Shown: piece after piece, positions 31,161 to 43,600 of the stretch | Layout: each line of letters begins with the position of its first letter | Position numbering within the stretch: the first letter of the stretch is position 1 | Source: Azolla caroliniana | Lineage: Eukaryota > Polypodiophyta | Reading direction: 5' to 3' | Length of the DNA: 64,000 nucleotides | Assembly (NCBI GenBank): GCA_043228905.1 | Contig: JBHGNT010000002.1 | Coordinates: 21,018,001 to 21,082,000 of the forward strand | Made by a program: the position numbers and the translations under genes | The notes under the pieces: generated by a model | The model's database searches: none | What the model was told of the DNA's origin: nothing | Seen by the model: only the letters and a program-made list of their open reading frames with translations

Positions 31161-34100
31161 TCACCCTTCATTCTCCAAGTCGTTGTCCGCGTTGGTGTTG
31201 TCGTCGCCATCGTCTAGGCTTGCCAGGTCCAGTTCGTCCTCGTGTCGCTTCTTAAATACTTTGATCCTCTTCCCTGCTACTGGCACATCTATCCGCATCC
31301 TCTCAAGCTCCACGAGATGGTACATGCCATTGTCGTTAGCGCTCGTCACGACGTAGGGCCCGAACCACCTCTTCGCAAATTTTCGCACTGTTTTGTGCTG
31401 ATTGTTGAGGTTGTTGTCATATACCAGCAGCCAATCGCCTTCTTCAATCTCCTTCAGCCGGAGCCGGTGTGTCCGATCGAACCGGGCCTTGTTCCTTCCC
31501 CGTGTTGTGCGCAACTTCTCCCTTGCTCGCTCTACGTCCTCTGGTCTCCGTTCAAGCTGTCGAATCCACGCCGCCAATAGCTCTTCCCGGCTCATTTCGT
31601 TCCTCCAATCCACCGCGGCCCACGAAGTGATTGCCCGCTCCACCAACATAATCGGTTTATGCCCGTACATCAACTCCGCCGGCATGAACCCAGTCACCAA
31701 ACTGTGCGCCAGTCCGCCCACAATGCGTAAGGTAGAAGCCGCGGCCAATTCCCAACCTGTCCTTCACACGCTCGCACCAACGCCTTCACGATTGGGCCTT
31801 GCCCTCGTTCCACCTTCCCGTTCGCCTTTGGGTTGTACGCCGTAGTGAGGGAGAGCTTGACCCCGAACCGGTCGAACAACTCTTCGACTTCCTGCGCGTC
31901 CAGCTCCCCCCAATCTGCCACAATCTTTCCTACGCACCCGTACCAGCACACCACCTCCTTAATCAGGAATCGGCATACCGCCAAAGTCGTCTTATTCTGC
32001 AGTGCGCGGACCTCCACTTGGTTCGTCAAGTCTTCTCGCGCCAGTACCAAGTACCGCATCTGTCCTACCCCCATCGACATCGTCACCAAATTTACCATCC
32101 ACTTGAAATGGACGGTTGGCGGGTAGGTCGGGTGTAGCTCGTCTCGATGCTAGATCATGGAGTGCATCTGGCAACTTTCGCACGTCGTCACGAACCAGTG
32201 CACGTCTCAGTATAGCCCTAGCCACCAATACCTCTCCTTTAGCTTCTCAAATGTGACCCAAGTCTTGCGGTGACCGTCCCAAGGACTCTCATGGTACGCC
32301 GCGAGCAGCATCTACCGCTCCTCCTTTCCTGCCACTACTCGTAGTGGGACGCCGCCTCTCTTCTTTGGATGCTTCCATAGGTTCCCGTCCCATAGGAAGA
32401 ACCGGTACGCTTTCTTCCGGACTCGGTTAGCTTCGCCTTTCGTCCAGGCGGCATCCAACGTCATTGTCTTCAGGAATCTACAAATCCTAAGACACTCCCC
32501 TTCATATTCACCCTCGTTAAATTCCCTACCCTTGTTAGGCAAGCCGACTCAAAGAAGTCCTCGCCGACTCGAAGAAGTCCTCGCCGACTTCTTCGTCCTC
32601 CGAAACCATGCCGTCCTCGTCGTCGAACGTCGCTCTTGAAAGTATGTCGGCCATGGCGTTGTCCTTTTCGGAGATGTGTCGTACCTCCAGATTCAGGGAC
32701 TTAATGTACGTGATCCACCTGAGCATTGCTAGGTCCGGTGTCGCACATCCGGAAACCAACCCAAGGATCGGTAGGAAGTCCGCCTCGATTATTACCTCCG
32801 TCCCGATAAGATAATCTTTATCGGCCTTGACTGCCGAAACAATACCCCAGCGCTCGCGCTTAATTTGGGCATATCCTCATTGTCGCTCACTGAGTACCTT
32901 TGCTCTGAACCGGATAGGGACCCGTGTGCCGCCCTCGTCTTCCTGACTGATCACCCATCCTATCCATGTCGGGCTCATATCTACGGTTACATAGATCAGA
33001 ACGTCCTTGCTGTAAACCGCTTTACGAAGTGTCGGTGCCGTGGTAAGCGCTTCTTTCAATCTTCGGACCGACTCCGTATGTTCCTCGTCCTAGTTGAATT
33101 TCCGCCCTTTCTTTTGCAGCCCGTGGAGCGGTTCCGCGATGTGCGCATAATGTGGAACCCAGATGTGGTAGAACGCACACACCCCCAGCAACCTCCGCAC
33201 CTCTGTTACTGACTTGCACTCCTTCTTCATCGCGGAAATGGCTTTGACCTTTGCCGGAGACGGTCTCCGGCCATAAGGCCCACACAAGTGATCGACGACC
33301 ATGATTTCCGACTGTCCGAAAGCCGACTTCTCCCTGGAGAAGGTGAGCTGCGCGCCTTCTAGTCTTTGTAGCAGCTTCTCGTAGTCTCCGATGTGGTCTG
33401 AGATGAATTTCCGACACCCGTCTGGTCTGATCGTTTCGTCCTTATCCTCCACCGGACATCCCTTGATCGGAATGTCATCCAAAAACGGCATGGTGATGTT
33501 CGGGATGCAATCCCTTAGCACCTTATTCATCGCATTCACCATGTGTGCTACCGAGTTTGTCCCCCCTTGCGGAAGCGTACACATCCACACTAGGCCGAGA
33601 GGAGTCCGCATTGTCGTAATATCCCTACTCTCCACGGCTAGTTGGAATTGGTCGTACCCCGAGTACAGATATTTGACCGAGTAAATCGACCTTCCGGCGA
33701 AGGCCTCCGTGAACTCGTCAATGGTCGGTCTGATTCCTGCGTTCCGAATGGTCACCTTGTTGACCGGGTGCAGATTCTGAATAAAGGGCAACGTGTCGTT
33801 CTTCTTAGGCATGGTTAACCACCGTTTCAAGTATGGGGCACTCGACAGTTCAAGGATGCCCATCCACCACCTTCTGCTTCAGCAGCTCCATCAGCTTACT
33901 AGAATCAGTTTGAGATTCCATGGCACGTGCGGTATCGTGAAGATAACCATCGGCTCAACAATCGTCCGGCGAGAATGGGAAGGCCTTCCCATGCCTCCCG
34001 AGCATCCTCCGAAACCGTTCCTCCTCCGCCTGCAGTAGAAAGCCACCCCCACCAACCTTGAGCTCCCGTAGCGTTATGTTGGTGAATCGGTGTCCTATGC

Positions 34101-35880
34101 CGGCCAGATCCCGTAGACTTTGGGTCCGACGCGACCCCTTTTATCCGTAACTCGTTGCCCTCCAGCAAGGGTGCCGCCATTGGCCTAACCTTCCGGTCCA
34201 CAGTCTTGTACTTCGTATGCACATGGGCCGTCCGATCCAACTCGACCCTCTCCCCGAAGTCGGTGATGACTTCGTACATCCTTTCTAAACTAACCGGAAT
34301 CGTCCGGTCTTCGCTGAGGCCTTCTTCGAACACCTTCCTTAATTCCCCCTAGGTGTCATCGAAAGAGACCGCCTCCATGACTCCACCAATCTCATCGTCG
34401 GGGCCTAGGACTCCGCACGCCCTAAGACGTCCCTCTGCCCGTTTCTTCTCCCCGCTGTTAATGCTGGTTATCGTATGCCTCCATTGTCGGAGAACCAAAA
34501 TTTTCTATCTACAGTACAGGGTTTCCTTCCTATGGTACACGTGTGGGGTGTTTCTGGGGTGTCTGGACTATCGCGGCCCGACGCCTTGATAGCCCTCTCT
34601 AAAAATCCCCTTGGTTTTCGCCGCTAAGGGTCTGGTGGTTGCGCTCGTGGTTCGGTCACACCGTCTGAAATTGGACGAGTGTTGCCCATCTTGGCTCTTC
34701 ACACGTGTGTACGCCGAACCGTTATCCAGCACCTTCGTCTCCATGCGTGCTGCCATAATGTACGGTTCTCCGAGTATCACCGGATGCGAGGATATCTCCT
34801 GCACGAAGAAGTGCTGGTCAATCTCGACATCACAGTTTTTCACCCTTACATTTGGGCAGGCCCCGTGTAGCTCCTCCGTGGCGCGCATCGCCGCTCGTAT
34901 TTTCCACCCGTGCTTGGTATTGATTGGCCACTTGCCCTTCTTGTAGAAGTCCATAGACATCAGGTTGATCTCCGAACCATGGTCTACCAACACCACCACC
35001 GGCTCCTAGACGTCTCCAATCCTAACCAGGGTCTCCGTAGTGGCTCTTGGCTAGTGTAGCTTTGAATAGTGACTTTCTACCAACTCGTCCCTCCTTGCCT
35101 GTGCAATCTGGAGGTCTCGTACCATCTACGTCAGCTCCTCTGGGCGGGCCCTTGACCACGTTGGTCGAAGCCGAGCCTATCTCAAGCCAATCCCGGGCTT
35201 CCTCCCTTCGCGCCGATGGGGGTCCCTCGAGCTTCTTTGCTGCAACCGCTCCTGCTTCCGATGAGCTCTTGTCGGCCCACTCACGCCGTTTGTCGAAACG
35301 GCCACAAACCCCTTTTACCATGGCCCAGTCGGCCATCAGCCCATCGTCCGTTTCCAGCAGGAGACCCACTTGCTCCCGATCCCGCTCGTCCACAGCTTTG
35401 ATGAATAATAGAACATGGCTCGTGTCCAATATGGTCCTATCCAATGCCGAAAGTCATGCAAAGCGTTCCTCAAACTCCCGGAGGAGCACCGACGCATTCC
35501 TCCCCTTCCCAGGGGTCTCTACCCAATCCACGAAGTCCCGCTTCGTTAACCGAAGTGTGTCATCAAGCCCATACAGTTCGAGGAGCCACACTTTGAATTC
35601 TCCCCAGGTCCGGCATCCAGCTTGCACCTCGAGCACCTCTGCGTGGATGCCTAGTGTCGCCCTAAGGGAACCCAACCAGACGCCTTTCCTCCGGGATGTC
35701 CCTCATCACCATTTTGGCTTGGTAGGCCACCAAATAACTCGTGGCATCCTTCCCATCGAACCGGCCTATTGTGACGACAATTGCTTCAATGGCCCTGTCG
35801 AGGGCACCCATGCCCTCACGAGCACTTACTATCTGATTGACTGCTGCCGCCATGGCTTCGGCGAGCTCTGATCCCCTCAT
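31161..35880 (-). pseudogene. Gypsy gag-pol, frameshifted
   Basis: Gag spans about 35880-35022 in two or more frames (IGRFDGKDATSYLVAYQAKM, then LRLTKRDFVDWVETPGKGRN). The protease block near 34995 reads VVLVDHGSEINLMS, with DHG in place of the usual D[ST]G. RT spans 33863-33090 (KNDTLPFIQNLHPVNKVTIR, YSGYDQFQLAVESRDITTMR, MPFLDDIPIKG as the YxDD motif). RNase H spans 33059-32535 and integrase about 32320-31161 (LTTAYNPKANGKVERG). Stops and frame shifts separate the parts. The RT motif spelling is close to a gypsy lineage common in fungi. Confidence 0.82.
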
Positions 35881-35901
35881 CTTCGATTCCTCTATCGCCT
35901 T

Positions 35902-35921
35902 GTTTCATGTCGGGTTCACCA
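35902..35921 (-). other. Gypsy primer-binding site
   Basis: Minus strand TGGTGAACCCGACATGAAAC begins five bases after the LTR end. The tRNA was not identified. The same motif follows the LTR ends at 30550 and 54634. Confidence 0.7.
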
Positions 35922-35926
35922 AATAA

Positions 35927-36393
35927 TGTCGTGTTATTCTGCACGCGTAGGAGAAACCAAGGCGGAACTGCGGGGGCCCTAAACCGGGGAATAGCTGGAC
36001 AGAAGGAGGAGCACACGAACATACGGCCCAACCGCGCACACACAGATTCACAGAGACCTCACAAACAAGGTTCAACAACGAGTGAGGCGAATGTGTATAT
36101 ATATATATATAATCAAGATTACAGCCGGCTAGCCGGCAAGTGCCAACTTGCTGACACCAACTTACACAACGCACACAACAACAAGAGATGGACCCTCTGC
36201 TGGAAGCACTCGGGCTTTCCACGAAGCAGAGGCTGCCTCCCCAAACCCTGCAGAAAATGATGAAAGATAGAGGAGAAGAGCTCGGTTCCAGTCCGATAGC
36301 ACTTACTCCTCGACAAAAGCGATCCCTCTCTCGGCCTTCATCATCTTTATTCTCTGTCATTTCGGACAAAGATACACTACCATTTCCTAAACA
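35927..36393 (-). repeat. Gypsy 5' LTR
   Basis: Plus-strand ends TGTCGTG and CCTAAACA. It contains a short TA repeat at 36093-36113. The outer end is a best guess based on the CA terminus. Confidence 0.6.
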
Positions 36394-36499
36394 ATAAATG
36401 TGTACTACCTACTATCTTCACATCAACTGAATTCCTCCTAAGTATGTACAAGTTATTTAATAGCGTGCCCACACGTAAGGGCCAATTCTTGCGCATATT

Positions 36500-37075
36500 T
36501 CCTTGATTCCTCCTAGGGGCGGTTTTCTCCACGACAACGCTTTGACTCCGGCCGCTTGTGGAGGGTTTGGAACTGCTATCGGCACTATCTCTGTGCCTTG
36601 GGTTCTGCTCTTGTCGGCCGCTTGCATTGCTGCTGACCCACCTCATTCTCCACGCCCACAAGCCCAATCCGCCTCCGTGTAAAACATCCGATTGTCCGAT
36701 TGAGTGGTCCTTGACACACTTGCGTGGTTTTCTTTGAATTGACATACCCCTACCGTTGTGCTAGACCATTGAGGAAGATCTCGCCCTCGTCCAATGTCAC
36801 GTTATTAGAACCAAGTGTGTCACACCTCCTTGGTCTTGGTGGTGTAATCGGTAACCGACATGCCTTTTGTCAGATATTGTTGAGCTCTTGTCGGAGCTGC
36901 AACGTTCGAGCTATGGTACTTGCGACGAAAATCTTCTGAAGATTTTCCCAGGCCTCCTTTTGTGACTTTGCATCTTTGATGTAGCCTAGCATCTAGTCGT
37001 CCACATAGGACACGAGGCAATACAACACTCTGCTCGCTCCTTGCTCCCATACCGGGAAGTCCTTGTGTGCCGAAT
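36500..37075 (-). pseudogene. Copia gag fragment fused to a DUF7869 fragment
   Basis: Minus strand gives HKDFPVWEQGASRVLYCLVS, then AWENLQKIF and LQLRQELNNI equivalents, matching gag of the outer copia. Stops are frequent. At about 37072 the frame passes without interruption from the DUF7869 tail (DCSDTPNSA) into gag (HKDFPVWEQG), a chance chimeric reading frame. Confidence 0.8.
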
Positions 37076-38300
37076 TCGGTGTATCTGAACAATCACTTCC
37101 CAAAGCTATGTCATCCCCTTTAGCCCCATCCAATGAACTAGAAGAGGTTTGTGAGGTCTCATCCTCATCATCACTAGCAACCAACACATTGTCTTCATCC
37201 AATTGCAAACCAACGTCACCGTGATTATGAGACATGCTCCTTGTTCTTCTTTGTCTCGTTGTGGGAGCTACATTTGGTATCTTCACGTTTATTATCTTGG
37301 TTATGGTTTGTCTTAGATGGTGTGTTTTGGTCAAGGAGAAGTCATACACTAATATGTCTACATTATCCAATGTGAGAGTAGACGTCCTCAGTACATTCTT
37401 TCTTCTCCGGTTTCTGTGTGTGCCTTCGACATCCTTAACCATCTCTAAAGAGTACTTCCCAGTAAATGCATCTGGGGAAGAGGTATGATACCAATAAACC
37501 ACAATGGACATAACTTGATTGCCTTGTTCATCCTTAATCATTTCAAGAATTCTAGCAAACCAAAAGGGATGACCCAACTCATCACCCCCAGCTAATGTTG
37601 CAACCAACATACCAACTTGTAGCTCATGCAAATTGCCTTTCCATCTTGCCATTCAACATTCAACACCACCATTCAACATCCTAATCACCAGTGTACTTCT
37701 TGGTGCACTCAATATTTTTTTATTTCTCTTCCAAGCATCGCATCCAATATATCTTTTGCGCTTCAATCAAACTATCAAGAGTCAATCTTTTATCGTTGTC
37801 ATACGAAATTTGTTCTACACCATGGATTACCGCATCAGGAAAACGCAATAAAAGCCTACATCCCTCTTGTGGCTCTCATCGTGAACTAGATGAGTATTGC
37901 TCATAGAACTTCTTTTTATGAGGAAGATGTGGTTAAAATTGATATTATTAAGCGGGACAAGAACCCTACATAGAGCCCCATCACCATCCACGCAAAAGCA
38001 TTTAAAATCATAAACTTCATCCAAATGATGTACTTCTTGCTTTGTGGTATAAGCTTCAACGATCAACTTTAACAGCGTAGGAAACATGAAAGCATCACAT
38101 CTCGCTAATTTCTTTGAGAACCTACTAAATGTTTGATCTTTATGATCATATGTATGACCAACTAGTAAGAAGTTGACCTTCATCTTTTTTAATATGCCCC
38201 TCTCTACTAGCATTCTTAAATAACCAAACACAGCTGAGTTTTTGTTTTCTCCGGCCGTGTTGTCTAGTTGCACGTATAGTACTAGCGGGAGAATACCTTG
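37070..38300 (-). pseudogene. DUF7869 fragment, second lineage
   Basis: 38273-37827 encodes QLDNTAGENKNSAVFGYL, LVGHTYDHKDQTFSRFSKKL and the following region; 37652-37075 encodes the carboxyl part (GMLVATLAGGDELGHPFWF, VYWYHTSSPDAFTGKYSLEM, VDILVYDFSLTKT). The middle (37650-37830) is broken and the amino half is absent. Compared with 907-3687 the protein is clearly diverged, so it belongs to a different branch of the same transposon family. Confidence 0.87.
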
Positions 38301-38339
38301 TCAAGTCTATAAAAAATTTTGCATGACATATTAAACATA

Positions 38340-39074
38340 TTGGGTCACCGATAGAAGGCATTCATCTCTTTTTGAACATAGTCCGGGTGATCGAATGGTT
38401 AGTGTGGTTGAACATCTTTTTGTGGGGTACTACGATGCAATTACGAAGAAGAAGGCTTGGGCACATGTGAATGAAAGAAATATGTACATCTTGTGCCCAG
38501 CGGTAACAAAGAAGTTATGCCATGTATCTAACGATAAGAGCCTGTTGGTGAACCCCTACCAAAAACCACAAAGATTAATCAACCGCCTCATCGACCTATT
38601 TGAATTTTAGATTTGTTTTCTGGCACATGTATATAATATAAAACTTGTCACATCAATTTAGATTAACGTATAGTCTATTCTTTAGTTTGTTTGAACATGT
38701 GTAGTTTCATACTACTATTAGGTACTACCACAATATGCACATTAAAGATGTTCAAGAACTCTGTTCCATTAGAGAAGGACCCTGAGCAGGTTAACATCAT
38801 CAAAATGAGGATCCAAGGTATCTAGGATTGTCCTTATCAAGACCAAGAAGTTGGGGCAAAGCAGATCAATGAAATAGATATGTTCCAGATGACTTCTAGA
38901 GAACCAATGGAACCTATAGATGAAAAAGCAAGGGATCTTGTGAACTTAGAAGGTGTGTCAAAGCCCTAACATACTAAAGATTCTATTGAGCTTATTGATG
39001 AAGCCAATGAGGACAATCCTGATCAAATAGCTAATCTTGAAGAGCCTCCCTTACCGGAGTTACTATTGGATTGA
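38340..39074 (+). pseudogene. Methyltransferase exons 4 and 5, second lineage
   Basis: 38395-38620 is exon 4 (VVEHLFVGYYDAITKKKAW, NPYQKPQRLINRLIDLFEF). It is frameshifted just before ILDLFSGT, which is still readable in another frame. A donor-like GTATAT follows, then an acceptor at 38721. Exon 5 (38722-39074) reads GTTTICTLKMFKNSVPLEKD and ends LLLD-stop, with two internal stops. Order and intron position match the intact gene, so the intron is ancestral. Confidence 0.82.
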
Positions 39075-39769
39075 ATGCATATGGCTTATTCTAAAGTTTG
39101 AACAATATTAATTGTTAATTTAAGTTTGGTGTAATATATAATTTGAGCTTATTTCTAATTTGCGAGTAACACTTATTGAACTTAGAGTTTAAGTATAATT
39201 TTTATGTGTATATGTTGGACTCTAAAGTCTACATTATCATTTGGGGTATTCACTTGATAAATTTATACTCTGTCATTTGTTCGTATGATTTGGAAGTTAT
39301 TGCAACCTAGTTTATTTTTACATTAACAATGTCATGTGTCACGTGTCAATGGAATATTTCTCTCAACATAGTAACATCTCTTAATTGTAACATTCACAAA
39401 TTGCTTTAAGATTTATTATATATAAATATACACACAAAATTAGAAGAAGAAACTTATTTAGTGGGGTATGACTTTTAGATTATGCACAATGACTAGTGAT
39501 ACAATTTTACTTGCATTGACTTCCATACCATACACTAGATTTGGTAAAAAGCATGGTAGACAGAATATATGCTTGATGATTTTGTTGTCATGATATTATT
39601 TAGTTCTATTTTTCGTTATGTTTCACGAAACCATGTACACATGCATCGAGCCTTTTTGAAATTCTACTAAAATAAGGCATTTTTTAACATCTCACCAACA
39701 TATGAAAAAGAGAATGCGACATATTAGCTGTTTCAAATGACCTGGTGTTGCTAGGTTTATTGCAACTAA
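39075..39769. other. AT-rich DNA without recognisable genes
   Basis: Nothing recognised. A 32-bp phrase (GACATATTAGCTGTTTCAAA...) at 39716-39747 recurs with three changes at 62903-62934, at the truncation point of another gypsy. Confidence 0.5.
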
Positions 39770-40165
39770 AATCACGATAATTGCTTGTAAATTGGCTTAC
39801 CAATTTGTTGATGAGTTGTTTCATTTTTAAGGGTTACCAATAGATATTGTGAATGATCACGATTGAAAGTGTAGTAGTGACTTTTGGACGAAAATCCTTA
39901 AGAAGTTAGAAAGAACCTTGAGCATGAGATCCACATATCATCTTCAATCAGATGCATAGAAGAAATGCATGAATAAAAATTTTAATGACATGCTTGGAGC
40001 ATACATTCTTGCAAAGCGAACAAAATGGGAATGTTATCTCCCAACTTTTGTGTTTGCTTATAATAGCTCCAAGCATATATCAACGGGATCTAGTCCTTTT
40101 ATATTTATGTATGTATTTGAGCCACATGCCCCTCTTGATACAAAACTTTCCAAGGGATATCCAAG
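39770..40165 (+). pseudogene. Ty3/gypsy integrase fragment
   Basis: Plus-strand readings give ANQFVDELFHF, GLPIDIVNDHD, DFWTKILKKLERTLSM, then FNDMLGAYILAKRTKWECYL, PTFVFAYNSSKHISTGSSPF. This is the classical gypsy integrase order. Stops and frame changes occur before 39969. It differs in type from the gypsies at 31131 and 54635. Confidence 0.78.
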
Positions 40166-40454
40166 ATAATATTGCATATTTCTGGACATAATGTATAAAA
40201 ACCTCAAGATACAATACGTTTTTATGCCAACTAGAATAGGCAACCCTGTGTATTCAGCCTTGGACATAATGTACTTCTATGTGTGCCTCAAGATTCAAAA
40301 ACATTGTCTATGGGTCTATGCTAGTGTAATCACCCAGTCTTTCTTGTAAGTCATTTAAAAGAACTTAATGATTTTGGCAATAATCTACTTAAAATCAAAA
40401 TTTCCATTATGACCTTTAGTGTTATATTTATTACAAACATATGTGACGAGGACA

Positions 40455-40612
40455 ATTTTGATCTCACCAAGCTTAGATTACAAATGTTGTTATAACTCTG
40501 TTATTGCTTATTCCACTTTGTACACTAGCAAATTTGCTTTAAACTTTGATCTTCCCCAACTTAGATTACAAATGATGTTATTACTCTCTGTTGTTAATTA
40601 TTCCACTTTGTA
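40455..40612 (+). repeat. Imperfect direct repeat of about 68 bp
   Basis: CTTAGATTACAAATG...TATTCCACTTTGTAC occurs at about 40470-40522 and 40559-40612, offset by about 90 bases. It lies just downstream of the GLR gene. Confidence 0.65.
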
Positions 40613-40697
40613 CAATACCTTATAATATTCACCCCCTACAATTGTTTTTGCAACCTTGTCCCCTTCAACAATTAGTGATTTTGTGAGTATATTTGAT

Positions 40698-43600
40698 TCA
40701 AGCATAAATGGCATAAGGATTTGCATTCATTCTCATTTCCATGTCAATGGGATGGTGAGGATCTGGTTTTCTATTCCTTCTGCATTGATTCACTTGGAAC
40801 GATAAACATCTTAACAATATTATTCCAACATACGACGCCACTATGACAATGAATAGACCCCCGTAACTATGGAGAGACATTTTTACTGTGTCAGGAGAAT
40901 TTGTAATGCAGACTCCAGAACCGAGCCACTTATCCTTGATCCTTTGAAGATCTCCGTTTTGTTGTAAAGATAGAATAGAAAGTGACATATCATTAGTTAA
41001 GGATGAGTTCTTTTGAAATGCCTGCAGGCGAGGGGGGAAATCCCTTAATAGACCACATCGATTGAAGAATATCCATATGGAAGTGGCAAGTTTAAATGCG
41101 ATCAAGAATACTTACAAATGCAAATCCGCCAAAGTAGCCAATGTTCGAGTCAACGATCGTGTATTTGCATCCTAGGTTGGTAAGGAAGGTTGCCAAGTAA
41201 GGTGACTCATCAATAATTGCCGACACATTACCTGACGTCAATGCATTGTCATAATCTTCTTGCGTAATCAAGTTCATGAGTCGTTCTGATGAAATGAAGA
41301 GGTTATTCTTCAAGTAATTTACTTCGAATGAACCTTCTTGACATCCTATTTTTAGATGACTTTTTTGCAAGTCTGCGAAACTTCGAATGGTTGGACGTTG
41401 TTGTTGTTGTTGCGCTATTAATATAGATGACAAGCTTGCTATATAGCTCGATGTAAATATGAGTACAAAAACTAGCCAAACTAGTGTGAATGCTCGACCT
41501 GAGTGGGTTTTGGCGTCATCCCCTGCGAAGCATTCCCTTTGTTTAGTAAAATGTGTCGAACATTTTCAAGGACAATATTAATATATGATATCTAAAAAAT
41601 TTTGAACTTAGGTTTTCTTATATTCAACAATATTTATCCACTCATCATGTATAATCTGAATGTGTACTTACTATGAGAGAAGAAGATGGCCATGGCTGTC
41701 AACCTGGCAAGATCAATAAATAATTGATGGAATACAAATTAGAAACGATGTATTCTATTAGAATTTAGATAATAAAAACAAGACTATAGAGATGGGTTTT
41801 GAATAATGAGGATAATGTTTGGTTAAAAACCAAACCATGGAATGAACATTTAACTAGCAAAGAGAAAGAGAGAGTTGTAATGCGTAGGTAATGCCACTAC
41901 CCTTACTAACATAGATTTGATGAGGTAATAGGTCATACCAAACCATTGGGAATGTACATAGAACAATATAATCACATCTGTCACATTATTTACCATTCCA
42001 CAAATCATATAGTTTCTGCTTCCTTTCATTAAGACTTTCCAATTACCAACATTTTGGGAAGGACAAGTGAGACAATATGTTATTTAGGTACTCAATTATA
42101 TAATGAGTTCTAGGGGGGTTGTTAGGAATATGTCCCTCCTATGGGAGGAACCAACTGGTCAGGCCGAGAGCCGACAATCGATGTCACAGAGAGCGGACAA
42201 TTGAAGACAAGGACTGGCCAACTGGTCGGGCCGAGAGGCAACAATCGATGTCATAGAGAGTCAACAATAGACGATCCAAGTCGAAGACAAGACCGACTAG
42301 TCAGACCGACCGGAGGGTCGACGACAAGGCCGATTAGTCGGGCCGACTAGACAATCGACACTGGAGTCGACTACTCGATCAGTCAGTTGATTAACTGCGA
42401 TTATTGTTAGTATAATAATAGAAGTGAGAGTAGTACTAAGGAACTATATTTGTAAATAACCCATAGGTGTATAAGTATAAATACACTTAGGGCAAAACAT
42501 CGTGTGATGCATTGTAGAAAAGAAAGAATAGAATAGCGTAGAGTTCCTATAGATGTGTGTTACAGAGTGAAGAGTGAGTGTGATAGTGAGAGTAGTACTA
42601 AGGAACTATATTAGTAAATAACCCATAATGTGTATAAGTATAAATACACTTAGAGAAAAACATAGTGTGATGCATTGTAGAATAGAAAGAATAGAATAGC
42701 GTAGAGTTCCTATAGATGTGTGTTACAGAGTTAATAGTGCGTGCGTGATAGTGAGAGTAGCGCCATAGTTGTGTGAGCTTAGTAACTGTGTGTTACAGAG
42801 TGAAGAGTGAGAGTGGCGCCATAGCTGTGTGAGCTTAGATGCCAAGAACCCTACATGGCGGATACACTCTATGTAGAGAGAGTGTTGTATACTATCTCCT
42901 TTGTATTCTCCATTGTATAGTGGATCTTTGTTCCCGTGGTTTGCCCCGTTTAGGGTTTCCACATTAAATTGTGTATTCTGTGCATTTGTTGTTTTTCTAT
43001 TTCCGCATTATTGTGCATTTCACAATCAGATTTCCTCATAAATCTCCATGATCGAAGACCAACAAACTGGTATCAGAGCTGGAGGTGCAAGCATGGAAGC
43101 ATGCGTGAGTGGCTTCCTAGGCATGATAGTTCTACACTTTTAGAACTTTGCAGATTGGAAGATAAAGATGGAAGTCCTTATCATAATCAAAGACCTATAC
43201 GAGCCCATCGACAGAGCATAAATACCCCCGGGACTATTAGAGTTTGAATGGAAAGTTCTGAACAGAAAGGCGGTGGCCACCATCAGATAGTGTGTCGATG
43301 TGAGTTTCCTTCAACATGTGGTGAACGTCACAAATGCCTATGAGATGTGCCAGAACTTGTCAGGTCTATATGAGAGGAAGAATGTCATCAATGAAACATC
43401 TTTGATGAGAAAGATTGTGAGGTTGAAGTATAGGGAAAGGGAAAGCACAGTCGAGCATGTAAGCACATTCATGTGGTATGTAAACCAAATTGCAGCAACT
43501 AAGTTTCCCCTTGAGGATACAATGCAGGCCATTCTGTCATTGTGTAGACTACCGGACAGGTGGGAGAACCTGGTGGTTACTCTCAACACCTCATTTCAAG

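Larger units (their letters stand above)
31131..36393 (-). mobile_element. Ty3/gypsy retrotransposon lacking its 3' LTR
   Basis: 5' LTR at 35927-36393, primer-binding site at 35902-35921, then gag, protease, RT, RNase H and integrase down to 31161. No LTR is seen after the integrase; the sequence runs directly into transposon debris near 31130, so the 3' LTR is missing. Gene order PR-RT-RH-IN is that of Ty3/gypsy. The GC content is higher than in the neighbouring DNA. Confidence 0.8.
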
